From NCBI GenBank assembly GCA_018608435.1, contig JABAZV010000018.1, positions 1 through 35,287 of the forward strand: a stretch of DNA of 35,287 nt. The letters run 5' to 3'. This document shows, in pieces, positions 16,856 through 24,496 of this stretch (positions are counted from its first letter, which is position 1; the number at the start of each line of letters is the position of its first letter). The notes under the pieces are model-generated. The model saw nothing but the letters and a program-made list of their open reading frames with translations, made no database searches and was not told the origin of the DNA. A program made the translations under genes and the position numbers. This DNA is from Patescibacteria group bacterium. Its GTDB lineage: Bacteria; Patescibacteriota; Minisyncoccia; Phycocordibacterales; UBA918.

Positions 16856-18635
16856 CACCACTTGTGTTCGTGTTTCTAGATTTGTTGTCTATAATGATTT
16901 GGTCAATATCAGCTTCAATCCCTTTTAGTTTGTCGTTTACTTCACATACTAAATCACTCAGTTCGCTTCTTGAGCTAGCCAAAACTACAGAAAACAAAAC
17001 TTTACCAATGAAGTTTGATGAAAACTTAACTAGTGCATACATGTCTACAACTTTGTATTGTAGCGCGTTTTCAGCTTGTTCTTTTTGTGTGGCCACACTG
17101 CTGCAGTTTGTGGTGGTTAGTGCGACATTAGCCCGACTCAGGTCAGCCATTAGATTGATTGTTTTATTTGGCAGGTAATGATACCTGGTAGACGTGTCGA
17201 TTGATGTCTCTGAAAACGTTATTAGTTCGGGTTGATTGGTTATGATTTCGTTTTTGTGGCTCAAGTACTCACGACGGTAGACGTTGCTAAGGGTGTCGGC
17301 AGACAGGGTCGATTTCGTCAGTGTCTCTTTAAGAACGGATAGTTGCTCAATGGAGAGTTCATCAGCGTGGGTTTTTAGTAATGATTCGATATTGGCGGTT
17401 CCGATTCTAAGTATGGCCACGTTCACCATATATTCAATACTGTCCAATGATGTAGGCACAGCTCGAGCTGCTGTGGAGAACTGTAGAGGCGCGACAGCAA
17501 ATTTAGTTGCGGCGTCGAAGTCGCCAGAATGAGCGGCGATTCTGCTGTGTAAAACTGAGAGGTTTGCAAAATCTCTGAGGTCATTTAATTCACAGTAGGC
17601 TACATCGAGACCATATGTCTGGCTCGATTCTGGACATTGATAGAAAGGTTTTTGACTAGCTCGCACGTAGTCTGCCACAATATTTTCTGTGCCGGCTAGT
17701 GAAGCCGTTACTTCTGCGAGTGTGCTGCTGCCGCTGTCGATCTGCGATACATACTTGTCTGCTTCGTGTAAGGCGTTACGCTGTGCGTCAGGCAGTGCTT
17801 CGATGTCAGGAATATTATAGTAAGCATTTTCCTCCTGAGGAACTAGTATTGGTGCGGCAAGCTGAAGGTCACTATCGTCGACGCTAAGGTCATCCCAAAA
17901 CAGTTGCATGAGCACACTGTAGGAAACACTGACTATAATAAACAAAAGTATCGGTACTTGCTTCCAAAGACGTCGCGGAGGTCCAGTAAAAGCTGGTCGC
18001 ATTTGATAAACTAGCCATATGGCAGCGGTGGTTATGATGAGCAGTAACAATGCGATGCTTACTCTCAGCCAAATGATCTGTGGTAAAAAGGGCAGATGCA
18101 GTAAATACAATATTGACGCTAGCGAAAATCCGATAGTTTCGTACAAAAAAAGCGGAAGCGTCCACCGACGCAGGCGCAACAGATCAATCGTGTACCAGAC
18201 ATAGAACACAGTTATCATTAAACCAATAATTAAAGGTAGTAAAAACTGACTTAAAATCACAGCAATTGGGACAGTCGCTATGGTAATACTGGAGACAAAT
18301 AACGTAAATAATAATACAGCTACAATTTTAATACTGGCGAATGTCCGAAAGAGTAGCGCTTTGGTTTTGGAATGAACGGGCACGGCTACCTGCTCTGATT
18401 TTCTGAGCAAGAAAGAGAACATCGCTAAAAAAGGCGTTATTACACCGACGCCAATGATGGTTGCGATTGGTAGTGTGTACAACTCTAGATCAAAAGTCCA
18501 GCCGGGTCGGTCATCTAGTGGCATGTTTAAATAAGGAAGAGTTATAAGCCATCCAACAATAACAATGATTGATGGAATGATGCTTAATATCAAAAATATT
18601 CTAGCAGCAAGGTGTTTGCTTGGTTGAGGTGTCAT
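16845..18635 (-). CDS. multi-span membrane protein of unknown family (596 aa)
   Basis: No family is recognised. The first ~240 residues hold about six hydrophobic spans (for example IFLILSIIPSIIVIVGWLITLPYL, VVITPFLAMFSFLL-like and LLFIIVSVSYSVLMQLFW segments), with short charged loops. The remaining ~350 residues are soluble, mainly helical and acidic, with four cysteines (C333, C342 region and a CSSVATQ near residue 510), which suits an exterior helical-repeat domain held by the membrane part. The last residues are Ser/Asn/Thr-rich. It starts 36 nt after an extended -10 box (18672-18680) and has no Shine-Dalgarno site. It is separated from the apbE group by a hairpin at 18729-18767, so it is likely its own transcription unit. 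Confidence 0.75.
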   Translation of the reverse strand: MTPQPSKHLAARIFLILSIIPSIIVIVGWLITLPYLNMPLDDRPGWTFDLELYTLPIATIIGVGVITPFLAMFSFLLRKSEQVAVPVHSKTKALLFRTFASIKIVAVLLFTLFVSSITIATVPIAVILSQFLLPLIIGLMITVFYVWYTIDLLRLRRWTLPLFLYETIGFSLASILYLLHLPFLPQIIWLRVSIALLLLIITTAAIWLVYQMRPAFTGPPRRLWKQVPILLFIIVSVSYSVLMQLFWDDLSVDDSDLQLAAPILVPQEENAYYNIPDIEALPDAQRNALHEADKYVSQIDSGSSTLAEVTASLAGTENIVADYVRASQKPFYQCPESSQTYGLDVAYCELNDLRDFANLSVLHSRIAAHSGDFDAATKFAVAPLQFSTAARAVPTSLDSIEYMVNVAILRIGTANIESLLKTHADELSIEQLSVLKETLTKSTLSADTLSNVYRREYLSHKNEIITNQPELITFSETSIDTSTRYHYLPNKTINLMADLSRANVALTTTNCSSVATQKEQAENALQYKVVDMYALVKFSSNFIGKVLFSVVLASSRSELSDLVCEVNDKLKGIEADIDQIIIDNKSRNTNTSGESD

Positions 18636-18671
18636 GATGCAATAGAAGGTTTGCTAATAACTATTTGAATT

Positions 18672-18680
18672 ATTATAGCA
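18672..18680 (-). promoter_or_regulatory. extended -10 promoter of the 596-aa membrane protein
   Basis: TGCTATAAT on the minus strand is a perfect extended -10 box, 36 nt before the ATG at 18635. The leader would be about 30 nt. Confidence 0.5.
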
Positions 18681-18728
18681 AGATTGTTTTGGACAAAGTG
18701 AAGTTTTCATTTTTTTTGGTGCGGTAAT

Positions 18729-18767
18729 CGATAAATGATGGTGAGAGAAGCGCGCCATCTTTTATCG
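18729..18767. terminator. hairpin closing the apbE transcript
   Basis: Two 15-nt arms (18729-18743 and 18753-18767) pair with one mismatch and one G-U. It overlaps the stop codon of the 54-codon frame that follows apbE, and lies before the promoter of the next gene on the minus strand. Confidence 0.5.
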
Positions 18768-18926
18768 TATTAATTTCCTAAAGTCTGTGTTTGGTTTGTT
18801 CCGAATCTTCCCTTTCCTAAGGTAGATTCCTGGAACTTGTCCTTTTAAACAAACAACTTTAATTCTGAGGCAAGACCCAGTTCTGCACTTTTTGAAATTC
18901 TTTTCTTTGCAAACAAAGATTATCAA
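18762..18926 (-). CDS. possible 54-aa Cys/Lys-rich protein after apbE
   Basis: Directly after the apbE stop, in the same frame, a TTG codon at 18926 opens 54 codons ending at 18762. The product is basic, has four cysteines (C5, C13, C18, C25, in FVCKEKNFKKCRTGSC and KVVCLKG) and ends GQVPGIYLRKGKIRN onward with a protein-like composition. The frame ends exactly in the terminator-like hairpin at 18729-18767, which suits a real last gene of the apbE transcript. Against it: TTG start, no Shine-Dalgarno site, no recognised family. It could be a read-through tail of ApbE or chance. Confidence 0.35.
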   Translation of the reverse strand: MIIFVCKEKNFKKCRTGSCLRIKVVCLKGQVPGIYLRKGKIRNKPNTDFRKLIR

Positions 18927-18929
18927 TAC

Positions 18930-19814
18930 TTAAAAATCCTTCATCGACCAGAGTTTGCCGGTTGCGGGTGAGAAGCGGGCGGCTGTGAAACTCTCGGTTT
19001 TAGCAAGGTGAGCGAGTTCGTCTTCGTTTATCATCAGAGCTGCAGTGGCAAAAGCATCAGCGTCGCGCGCGGTGGGGGATTTTATAAACGATGCGATGCG
19101 CGGAACGTTTTTGTCGGTAACAATATGAGTAAATGTTTTGTCATTAGATTGCCACACGCGCTTGAATGGACTGGAGGCAGCGAAGCCTTGACTGAGCAAC
19201 GTTGTGCGATGAATGGCGTGTCTTGGTTTGGTTGGGTGTTCGAGATAAACTTCGATGGGTTCGTCATGGTCGCTGGTGGCAAAAAGATCGCCGCCACCAT
19301 TTATGAGGAAATACTTGAAATCGTATTTTGATTGTAAAATTTCTGCCAGCTCGTCGATCAGATAACCCTTACCAAAACCACCAATGTCGACATTGCCGTG
19401 AGCAACCTCAATCATATCGTCGCTGATTGAAAGGTCTGTTACAGGGTTGCCAGCAGTCAGTGCCTCAGGCCCATTTGGAGTGAAGGAATAGTCGGCGTCG
19501 TATCCTCTTGCGTCCAAAATATGGCCTGTTAAAAGGTTGAAATGAGTGTTTGTGCGCAGGTAAAGCTGCTTCCCGTAGGTGAGTAATGAAACCAAAGAGG
19601 CAGTTGGATTTACCAAACTCCTTGCTTGATTCAAAACAGAGATTTGTGAATCAGGTAAGAAGCGTGAGTAGTCAGATTCAAATTTGTTAGCAAAGGCTTC
19701 TAGTTCAGTAAAGACTCCTTCCAAGTCTTTGTCGGAAGATTCATCAAAAACCGTTATCCACCACTTGGTGCCAAGAGCTTCAAATTCTTTTGTTTGTTTA
19801 AGGTTTGGTGGCAT
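18930..19814 (-). CDS. apbE: FAD:protein FMN transferase ApbE
   Basis: A 294-aa flavin transferase. ApbE splits FAD and attaches FMN through a phosphoester to a Thr in partner proteins. Family motifs in order: RFLPDSQISVLN (51-62), VDIGGFGKGYLIDEL (142-156), NGGGD (172-176) and the Mg2+-binding DADAFATA (251-258). No signal peptide or lipobox is seen at the N-terminus (MPPNLKQTKEFEALG), so it should stay in the cytoplasm, unlike the periplasmic lipoprotein forms. Its target is probably the FMN-binding protein encoded 55 nt upstream on the same strand (19870-20463). Together with the divergent NqrB-like fusion it forms a flavin electron-transfer group. Confidence 0.92.
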   Translation of the reverse strand: MPPNLKQTKEFEALGTKWWITVFDESSDKDLEGVFTELEAFANKFESDYSRFLPDSQISVLNQARSLVNPTASLVSLLTYGKQLYLRTNTHFNLLTGHILDARGYDADYSFTPNGPEALTAGNPVTDLSISDDMIEVAHGNVDIGGFGKGYLIDELAEILQSKYDFKYFLINGGGDLFATSDHDEPIEVYLEHPTKPRHAIHRTTLLSQGFAASSPFKRVWQSNDKTFTHIVTDKNVPRIASFIKSPTARDADAFATAALMINEDELAHLAKTESFTAARFSPATGKLWSMKDF

Positions 19815-19869
19815 TATTTTTGTGCTGCTTTAAACAACTGTTAACGGCGCACAATTACTCGCTACGTTT

Positions 19870-20463
19870 TTATACCTCGGCTTGTTCCTGAATTCCTTTA
19901 AGGGCAGTGTTGAAAGCGTTAGTTGTAAGTGAAGCTCCTGCCACGCGAGATAATTCTAGGTCTTCGAGTTCTTTTCCTAGAACAAAACCTTTGTATGTCA
20001 TGTCAAAACGATTAACATTAGCATCAGCTGCTCCTTTTTCATCGTACACAATATCTACAGCAGCGATTGTGCCGTCTTCTACCGTCATCGATACATTTAG
20101 TGTGTAGGTGTTGTTGCCAGGTGTTCGGTAGGATGATGTTTCTTTGTAAGTAACGGCAGACGCTTCTTTGGCTACGGCTACTTCTGGTGTGGTAACTACT
20201 ACAGGTTCTTCAGAAGTAATTTCTTGCGCTGGCGCAGGCTCATTATCAGCTATCTCTATCTCTTCTTCCAGCACCACTTCTTCAACAGTAACTTGATCAG
20301 ATGAATTTGTTTCAACTGCCACTTCTACAACCTCTGGTTGCATTTCTGACGTTTCATTTTCTTGCTTTATTACAACAGATTCATCGTTTATGGGTGTTGA
20401 TTTGTATAGAGTGAAACCAACTCCAACCAGAACAAGTGCCAAAGCAGCGATAATGTACGGCAT
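19870..20463 (-). CDS. membrane-anchored FMN-binding domain protein (NqrC/RnfG-like)
   Basis: A 197-aa protein: one membrane span (residues 3-20), an acidic Glu/Val/Thr linker (about 25-105) and a C-terminal FMN-binding domain. The flavinylation motif is AGASLT at 175-180 in SRVAGASLTTNAF; T180 would carry FMN, compare the SGAT/S-x-T pattern of NqrC and RnfG. NVSMTVEDGTIAAVDIVY is the usual first strand pair of the fold. The neighbour apbE supplies the matching transferase, which strongly supports covalent FMN. It would relay electrons between the NqrB-like fusion and an acceptor on or across the membrane. A promoter (TTGTAA, 17 nt, TATAAA) lies upstream. Orientation in the membrane is unclear, since few charges flank the span. 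Confidence 0.85.
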   Translation of the reverse strand: MPYIIAALALVLVGVGFTLYKSTPINDESVVIKQENETSEMQPEVVEVAVETNSSDQVTVEEVVLEEEIEIADNEPAPAQEITSEEPVVVTTPEVAVAKEASAVTYKETSSYRTPGNNTYTLNVSMTVEDGTIAAVDIVYDEKGAADANVNRFDMTYKGFVLGKELEDLELSRVAGASLTTNAFNTALKGIQEQAEV

Positions 20464-20481
20464 AAATGATCAAGAATGTTG

Positions 20482-20510
20482 TTTATAATAATGCTTATCT
20501 TGATTTACAA
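20482..20510 (-). promoter_or_regulatory. promoter of the FMN-binding protein-apbE transcript
   Basis: On the minus strand TTGTAA (20510-20505) and TATAAA (20487-20482) are 17 nt apart. The ATG at 20463 follows after 18 nt. For the divergent fusion gene, candidate -10 boxes are TGATATAGT (20511-20519) and TATAGT (20551-20556). Confidence 0.5.
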
Positions 20511-20560
20511 TGATATAGTAAGAATGCTTTTTTGCAAGCAACCATTTAATTATAGTTTCT

Positions 20561-22135
20561 ATGCCCAATATGATTTTAAAGCCATTTCATGCAGTGCAGA
20601 ATACAGTTGATAGTATTTCCATGTACCGTTTAGTTTCGGGTACGCTGCTTGGCTTGGCCGCACTCTCTATCGGGGCTGGCTTCTTTAATTTATTGGTGCA
20701 TAGCGGCTTGTCTCAGATTTTTAGCTTATCACTGGCTCTGATTACAGCTCTTTCCACTAATTGGTTTATTGCAACTGTCACAAAAATTTCTGTCAATCAC
20801 GAGTCAGCTGTGATTACAGCGCTGATAATGTTTTTTCTTATTATGCCCCAAGGAAATGTTTTAGATACTTGGCCGCTTGCTTTGGCGACGGCAATTGCTG
20901 TTTTGTCGAAGTTTATTCTTGTTTACAAAAAACAACATCTTTTTAATCCGGCAGCATTTGGTCTGGCAGCGCTTGGTTTTGCTGGAATACATGCGTCGAG
21001 TTGGTGGGTGGCTAATCCAATATTGTTTATCCCGCTTCTTATGGGTGGAATATTGGTGGTTATGAAAGTGCGAAAGTGGCCGATGATTCTGTCTTTTGTC
21101 GCCGCCAGCTTCGTTCTGTATATCGTTGATGTGTTTGCCTATGGTGATCCGCTTGCTCCTGCTGTTCCAATTTTCTTTATTTCATGGCCAATACTATTCT
21201 TGGTGTTTTACATGCTAACAGAACCTTTTACTACTCCAGCTATGAAAAATCAGCAAATCCTCTACGCGACAATAGTGGCTTTCTTGGCCATGTCTCCTTT
21301 AGCTTCAACTTTTTTCTCTTTCACACCGGAGCTTGCACTAGTTATGGCTAGTGCAGTTATGTTGCCAGCACGGTTGAGTCAAAAACTATTTTTGTCTTAC
21401 GAGAGCAAGCGACTGATAGCGAAGGATGTCTACGAATTTGTTTTCAAAAAGCCTGAAGGCTTCACATTTAGAGCTGGTCAGTATTTGGAATGGATGCTGC
21501 CGCAAGAGTCAGCTGATAAGAGGGGAATTCGTCGCTACTTCAGTATTGCGTCGGCGCCGACCGAGAAAAACATTATGATGGCTTGCAAAATACATGCCAA
21601 AGGAAGTTCGTATAAAAAAGCTCTGATGCAGCTAGATGTTGGCGACAAAATTATTGCCAGTCAGTTGGCTGGAGACTTTGTTATAGAAGAAGCTGAAGAT
21701 AAGCTCGGTTTTATTGCAGGTGGAATTGGCATAACTCCTTTCAGAAGCCAGATCAAAGATATGGTAGACACCGGCAAAATGCATGACACAAAATTGCTGT
21801 ACTGTGTTAATGAAATTTCTGAGTTGGCCTACGAAGCAGAGTTTGAGTCAGCAATAGCCAGACAGCTTCCGCTAGAGATGATCGCCGTAATAGCTAAGGC
21901 GAAAGAGAATGATGCTGAAAGTGCTTCTGCAAAGAAACATTCACCACTTGAAGTATCAGCCGAGCAGGGATTTATTACTCTTGAAATGATCAGTCGGCGC
22001 GTGCCAGACTTCCTTGAACGCACTTGGTACATTTCAGGTCCGCCACCAATGGTGAGTGCTTACAGGAGATTGCTAAAAAAAGCCGGCGTACCAGGCAAAC
22101 AAATCAAAACAGATTTCTTCCCAGGAGCGACTTAG
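20561..22135 (+). CDS. fusion of NqrB/RnfD-like membrane domain and FAD/NAD(P) reductase domain
   Basis: A 524-aa two-domain protein. Residues ~20-285 hold eight or more membrane spans with the NqrB/RnfD hallmark LFNPAAFGLA (127-136). Residues ~290-524 are a ferredoxin-NAD(P)+ reductase module: FRAGQYLEW, the FAD motif RYFS (325-328), GGIGITPF (387-394) for nicotinamide nucleotide, and SGPPPM (492-497). The NqrF-type 2Fe-2S domain is absent. I see no SGAT-type covalent FMN site in the membrane half, unlike classical NqrB/RnfD. It probably takes electrons from NAD(P)H and passes them to a membrane flavin or quinone, possibly with ion movement. The divergent FMN-binding protein and ApbE are the likely partners. 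Domain calls are firm; ion pumping is conjecture. Confidence 0.88.
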   Translation: MPNMILKPFHAVQNTVDSISMYRLVSGTLLGLAALSIGAGFFNLLVHSGLSQIFSLSLALITALSTNWFIATVTKISVNHESAVITALIMFFLIMPQGNVLDTWPLALATAIAVLSKFILVYKKQHLFNPAAFGLAALGFAGIHASSWWVANPILFIPLLMGGILVVMKVRKWPMILSFVAASFVLYIVDVFAYGDPLAPAVPIFFISWPILFLVFYMLTEPFTTPAMKNQQILYATIVAFLAMSPLASTFFSFTPELALVMASAVMLPARLSQKLFLSYESKRLIAKDVYEFVFKKPEGFTFRAGQYLEWMLPQESADKRGIRRYFSIASAPTEKNIMMACKIHAKGSSYKKALMQLDVGDKIIASQLAGDFVIEEAEDKLGFIAGGIGITPFRSQIKDMVDTGKMHDTKLLYCVNEISELAYEAEFESAIARQLPLEMIAVIAKAKENDAESASAKKHSPLEVSAEQGFITLEMISRRVPDFLERTWYISGPPPMVSAYRRLLKKAGVPGKQIKTDFFPGAT

Positions 22136-22170
22136 TTCTCGTGTACACAAAGCGTCGAGTTACAGTCTTG

Positions 22171-22833
22171 TTACCAATCAATTTTCTTCAATCCTTTTGC
22201 TTTCAGGTACATATTGGTTTTACTGAAGTGTTTACAGCCAAAAAATCCGGCATAGGCAGAAAGCGGTGAAGGGTGGGGGGATTCGAGTATCAAGTGCTTG
22301 TCGTTGTCTATAAGCGCCGCTTTACTGCGGGCAAAATTTCCCCAGAGCAAGAAAACGACATTTTCTTTTTGGTCTGAAATGGCTTTTATTGCTGCATCGG
22401 TGAATTGTTCCCAGCCTAGTTTTTGGTGACTACCAGCGTTTCCTTCTTCCACTGTTAAGGTTGAGTTTAGTAGCAATACTCCTTGCTTGGCCCAGTATTT
22501 TAGATTTCCGCTATCTGTAATATTTTTGCCAACATCTGTATTAATTTCCTTGTAAATGTTTCTAAGCGATGGCGGAATTTTTACTCCGTCTTCTACCGAA
22601 AAAGCGAGTCCGTGTGCTTGTCCTTTTCCGTGGTAAGGATCTTGACCAAGAATGACAACTTTGACTTCAGCAAAAGGGCAGAGCGAGAAAGCATTGAATA
22701 TATTCTCTTTGGCAGGGAAGACGGTTTTCTCTTTGTAAGCCAGCTCAACTTTTTTGGTTAAGTCTGTAAAGTAACCTTTCCCCATTTCTTCCTGCAGAAT
22801 GGTTTTCCACGACTTTTCTATCTCGCTGATCAT
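22171..22833 (-). CDS. ung: uracil-DNA glycosylase (family 1)
   Basis: A 220-aa family 1 enzyme that removes uracil from DNA. The water-activating motif GQDPYHG is at residues 63-69 with D65, LLNSTLTV at ~121-128 provides the Asn-containing uracil-recognition strand, and the DNA-intercalation loop HPSPLSA is at 187-193. The length matches the family. It is transcribed from an extended -10 box 7 nt before the ATG, so probably leaderless. It is convergent with the NqrB fusion gene and divergent from the DUF2061 gene. mutM, another base-excision glycosylase, lies just beyond, so this is a small repair neighbourhood. Confidence 0.96.
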   Translation of the reverse strand: MISEIEKSWKTILQEEMGKGYFTDLTKKVELAYKEKTVFPAKENIFNAFSLCPFAEVKVVILGQDPYHGKGQAHGLAFSVEDGVKIPPSLRNIYKEINTDVGKNITDSGNLKYWAKQGVLLLNSTLTVEEGNAGSHQKLGWEQFTDAAIKAISDQKENVVFLLWGNFARSKAALIDNDKHLILESPHPSPLSAYAGFFGCKHFSKTNMYLKAKGLKKIDW

Positions 22834-22840
22834 TCAGGCG

Positions 22841-22849
22841 ATTATATCA
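22841..22849 (-). promoter_or_regulatory. extended -10 promoter of ung (leaderless)
   Basis: TGATATAAT on the minus strand is followed by seven bases and then the ATG at 22833. The divergent DUF2061 gene has TAGACT at 22852-22857, also seven bases before its ATG. Confidence 0.55.
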
Positions 22850-22864
22850 GGTAGACTTAATAAT

Positions 22865-23104
22865 ATGAAGGATTCACGATTTCGTAGTGTTGTAAAAGGT
22901 TTGACATGGCGTGTAATTGCTTCTGGTACGACGATGAGCGTGGCTTATTTTCTGACGGGAGACATGCATATTGTGATGGCGACTGGTGCGATTGATGTGG
23001 TCGCAAAGCTACTCTTTTATTACGGACACGAGCGGTTGTGGGGAAGGGTGGCTTGGGGGCGAGCGGCGATGCCTGTTGGCAAGAAGAATCAAAAGAAGCG
23101 GTGA
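22865..23104 (+). CDS. DUF2061 family small membrane protein
   Basis: A 79-aa protein matching the DUF2061 pattern: SVVKGLTWRVIASGTTMSVAYFLTGD, then AIDVVAKLLFYYGHERLWGRVAWG. Two membrane spans are expected (about residues 12-30 and 36-52), followed by a basic tail. The open frame extends upstream to 22799 through the ung promoter, but the ATG at 22865 gives the family start and has a -10-like TAGACT 7 nt before it. Function in the family is unknown. A 19-bp hairpin follows. Confidence 0.85.
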   Translation: MKDSRFRSVVKGLTWRVIASGTTMSVAYFLTGDMHIVMATGAIDVVAKLLFYYGHERLWGRVAWGRAAMPVGKKNQKKR

Positions 23105-23127
23105 CTGCTTAGTTGGTGCGGGTAGTG

Positions 23128-23168
23128 AAAGAAGAAGGGCGGGAGCTTCGCTCCCGCCCTTCTTCTTT
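23128..23168. terminator. 19-bp perfect hairpin between DUF2061 gene and mutM
   Basis: Arms 23128-23146 and 23150-23168 pair exactly around TTC (GAA on the other strand), with the top GGGAGC/GCTCCC also found at 16801-16855. On the + strand it ends in a T-rich tract. It serves the convergent ends of both genes. Confidence 0.75.
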
Positions 23169-23170
23169 TG

Positions 23171-24034
23171 TCACTTCTGACACCCTGGACAATAATGCGT
23201 CCCGCGTCCAGCACAGCGTATTTTCTTAATTGTCTCACCACAGCGCGAGCAGGCTGTTCCTTGTTGTCCAAATACTTTGAGGTAATCAGTAAAGTTTCCA
23301 TTTTCTCCTCCTGTGTCTTTGAAGTGTTGAAAAGTCGTGCCACCAACAGCGATAGATTCTTTCATGACATCTGAGGCGGCGCCACAAAGTGCTTTTGCTT
23401 CGCTCTTTGTAACACGTTTGGCTTGTCGTGTCGGGCGCACGCCAGCTCGCCATAAAGCCTCGTCAACATAAATGTTGCCTAAGCCAGCAACAAATTTTTG
23501 ATCCAACAAAGCCGCTTTAACCGGAGTCCTGCGCAAACGCAGTTTACGGCCAAATTCTTCACAGTCAAAATCATCTGCAATCGGTTCTGGTCCGAAACGT
23601 TTTTTTGCTTCTAACATTGTAGCTTTGTTTACGGCCTTAACGTAGCCAAATATCCGCATGTCGTTGAAGTACAAAGTGCCTCGGTCGTTAAAGTGAAAGG
23701 CGATTCGCGTATGCTTGGTTGGCAAGTCCATGTCCGCTGCGGTCATGCTGTGTCCGCCGCCAATTACGTCAGAATCGCTGCCAACATAAAAGAATTGTCC
23801 GGTCATTTTTAAGTGAGCGAGTAAAAACAAGTCTTCGTTTGGAGTGAAGCAGAAAATCATGAGTTTCCCAATACGGTCAATATTAGAGATTGTTTGTCCA
23901 CTCAACTTTTCTTCTATTTCACTGTCGTCTCCCGCAGACTTACTATGAAAAACCTCGACCGAATCAATGGTTTGTCCAACTACTTTGCGCAGCAGCTGAA
24001 TGCGCACGGTTTCTACTTCTGGGAGTTCAGGCAT
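23171..24034 (-). CDS. mutM: formamidopyrimidine-DNA glycosylase MutM/Fpg
   Basis: A 287-aa bifunctional glycosylase/AP-lyase for oxidised purines. The catalytic N-terminus PELPEVETVR (P2, E3) is exact. FVAGLGNIYVDEALWRAGVRP is the helix-two-turn-helix, and the C-terminal zinc finger is C-SRC-...-C-PGC (CSRCGETIKKIRC near residue 258, then HYCPGCQK). All key elements are present, so it should be active. Its ATG overlaps the end of the HNH gene by 8 nt, so the two are translated from one message. The 3' end is next to the shared hairpin at 23128-23168. Confidence 0.96.
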   Translation of the reverse strand: MPELPEVETVRIQLLRKVVGQTIDSVEVFHSKSAGDDSEIEEKLSGQTISNIDRIGKLMIFCFTPNEDLFLLAHLKMTGQFFYVGSDSDVIGGGHSMTAADMDLPTKHTRIAFHFNDRGTLYFNDMRIFGYVKAVNKATMLEAKKRFGPEPIADDFDCEEFGRKLRLRRTPVKAALLDQKFVAGLGNIYVDEALWRAGVRPTRQAKRVTKSEAKALCGAASDVMKESIAVGGTTFQHFKDTGGENGNFTDYLKVFGQQGTACSRCGETIKKIRCAGRGTHYCPGCQK

Positions 24035-24353
24035 TTAATTTGTTTTTATTATTAGTTATGTCAGCGTGAATTTCGGCATGACAATTGGCGCAAACCAAGA
24101 TACATTTATCAATTTCTTTTTGCATCTTTTCCCATGAACGAGTCATGCCGCGTGTTGATAATCCGAAGTCTTTTTGCGAAGGATCTTTGTGGTGAAAGGA
24201 AAGTGCGCCAATGCATTTTTTGTAACCACAGACCCGGCACTTCCCGCCGCCATAATCCACTGCTTTTTGTCGTAACGTTTTGCGTCTTTTGGCAACAGCC
24301 CTTTTTAAATATTCGGCACGATCAGCATAAGTGCGAGTGTCTTTCTTTGGCAT
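24027..24353 (-). CDS. HNH-type endonuclease-like zinc protein
   Basis: A 108-aa basic protein with an N-terminal Lys/Arg-rich helix and an HNH/zinc core: CRVC (C39, C42), LSFHHKDP (H54, H55) and CILVCANCHAEIH (C88, C91, H92, H96). The order fits a beta-beta-alpha-metal nuclease with a structural zinc knuckle. The frame is open to 24371, but the ATG at 24353 is 8 nt after an extended -10 box (TGGTATACT, 24362-24370), which decides the start. It overlaps mutM by 8 nt. The intron-bearing tRNA-Asn begins only 144 nt away on the other strand. It may be a repair- or defence-related nuclease, or linked to the intron; the sequence does not decide. Confidence 0.75.
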   Translation of the reverse strand: MPKKDTRTYADRAEYLKRAVAKRRKTLRQKAVDYGGGKCRVCGYKKCIGALSFHHKDPSQKDFGLSTRGMTRSWEKMQKEIDKCILVCANCHAEIHADITNNKNKLNA

Positions 24354-24361
24354 ACACATGC

Positions 24362-24370
24362 AGTATACCA
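24362..24370 (-). promoter_or_regulatory. extended -10 promoter of the HNH-mutM transcript
   Basis: TGGTATACT on the minus strand, 8 nt before the ATG at 24353, predicts a leaderless or nearly leaderless message. TTACAA 17 nt upstream is a weak -35. Confidence 0.5.
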
Positions 24371-24496
24371 TGTTAGTGACAGGGTTGTAACTTGCGCAAA
24401 AATCTGTAAAATAGCTACTACTTGTATCACGTTGTAGTGATCAGGTACGGATTGCAAATAAAAATGAGATATACTCTTTTTATTTGAATCCTCCAT

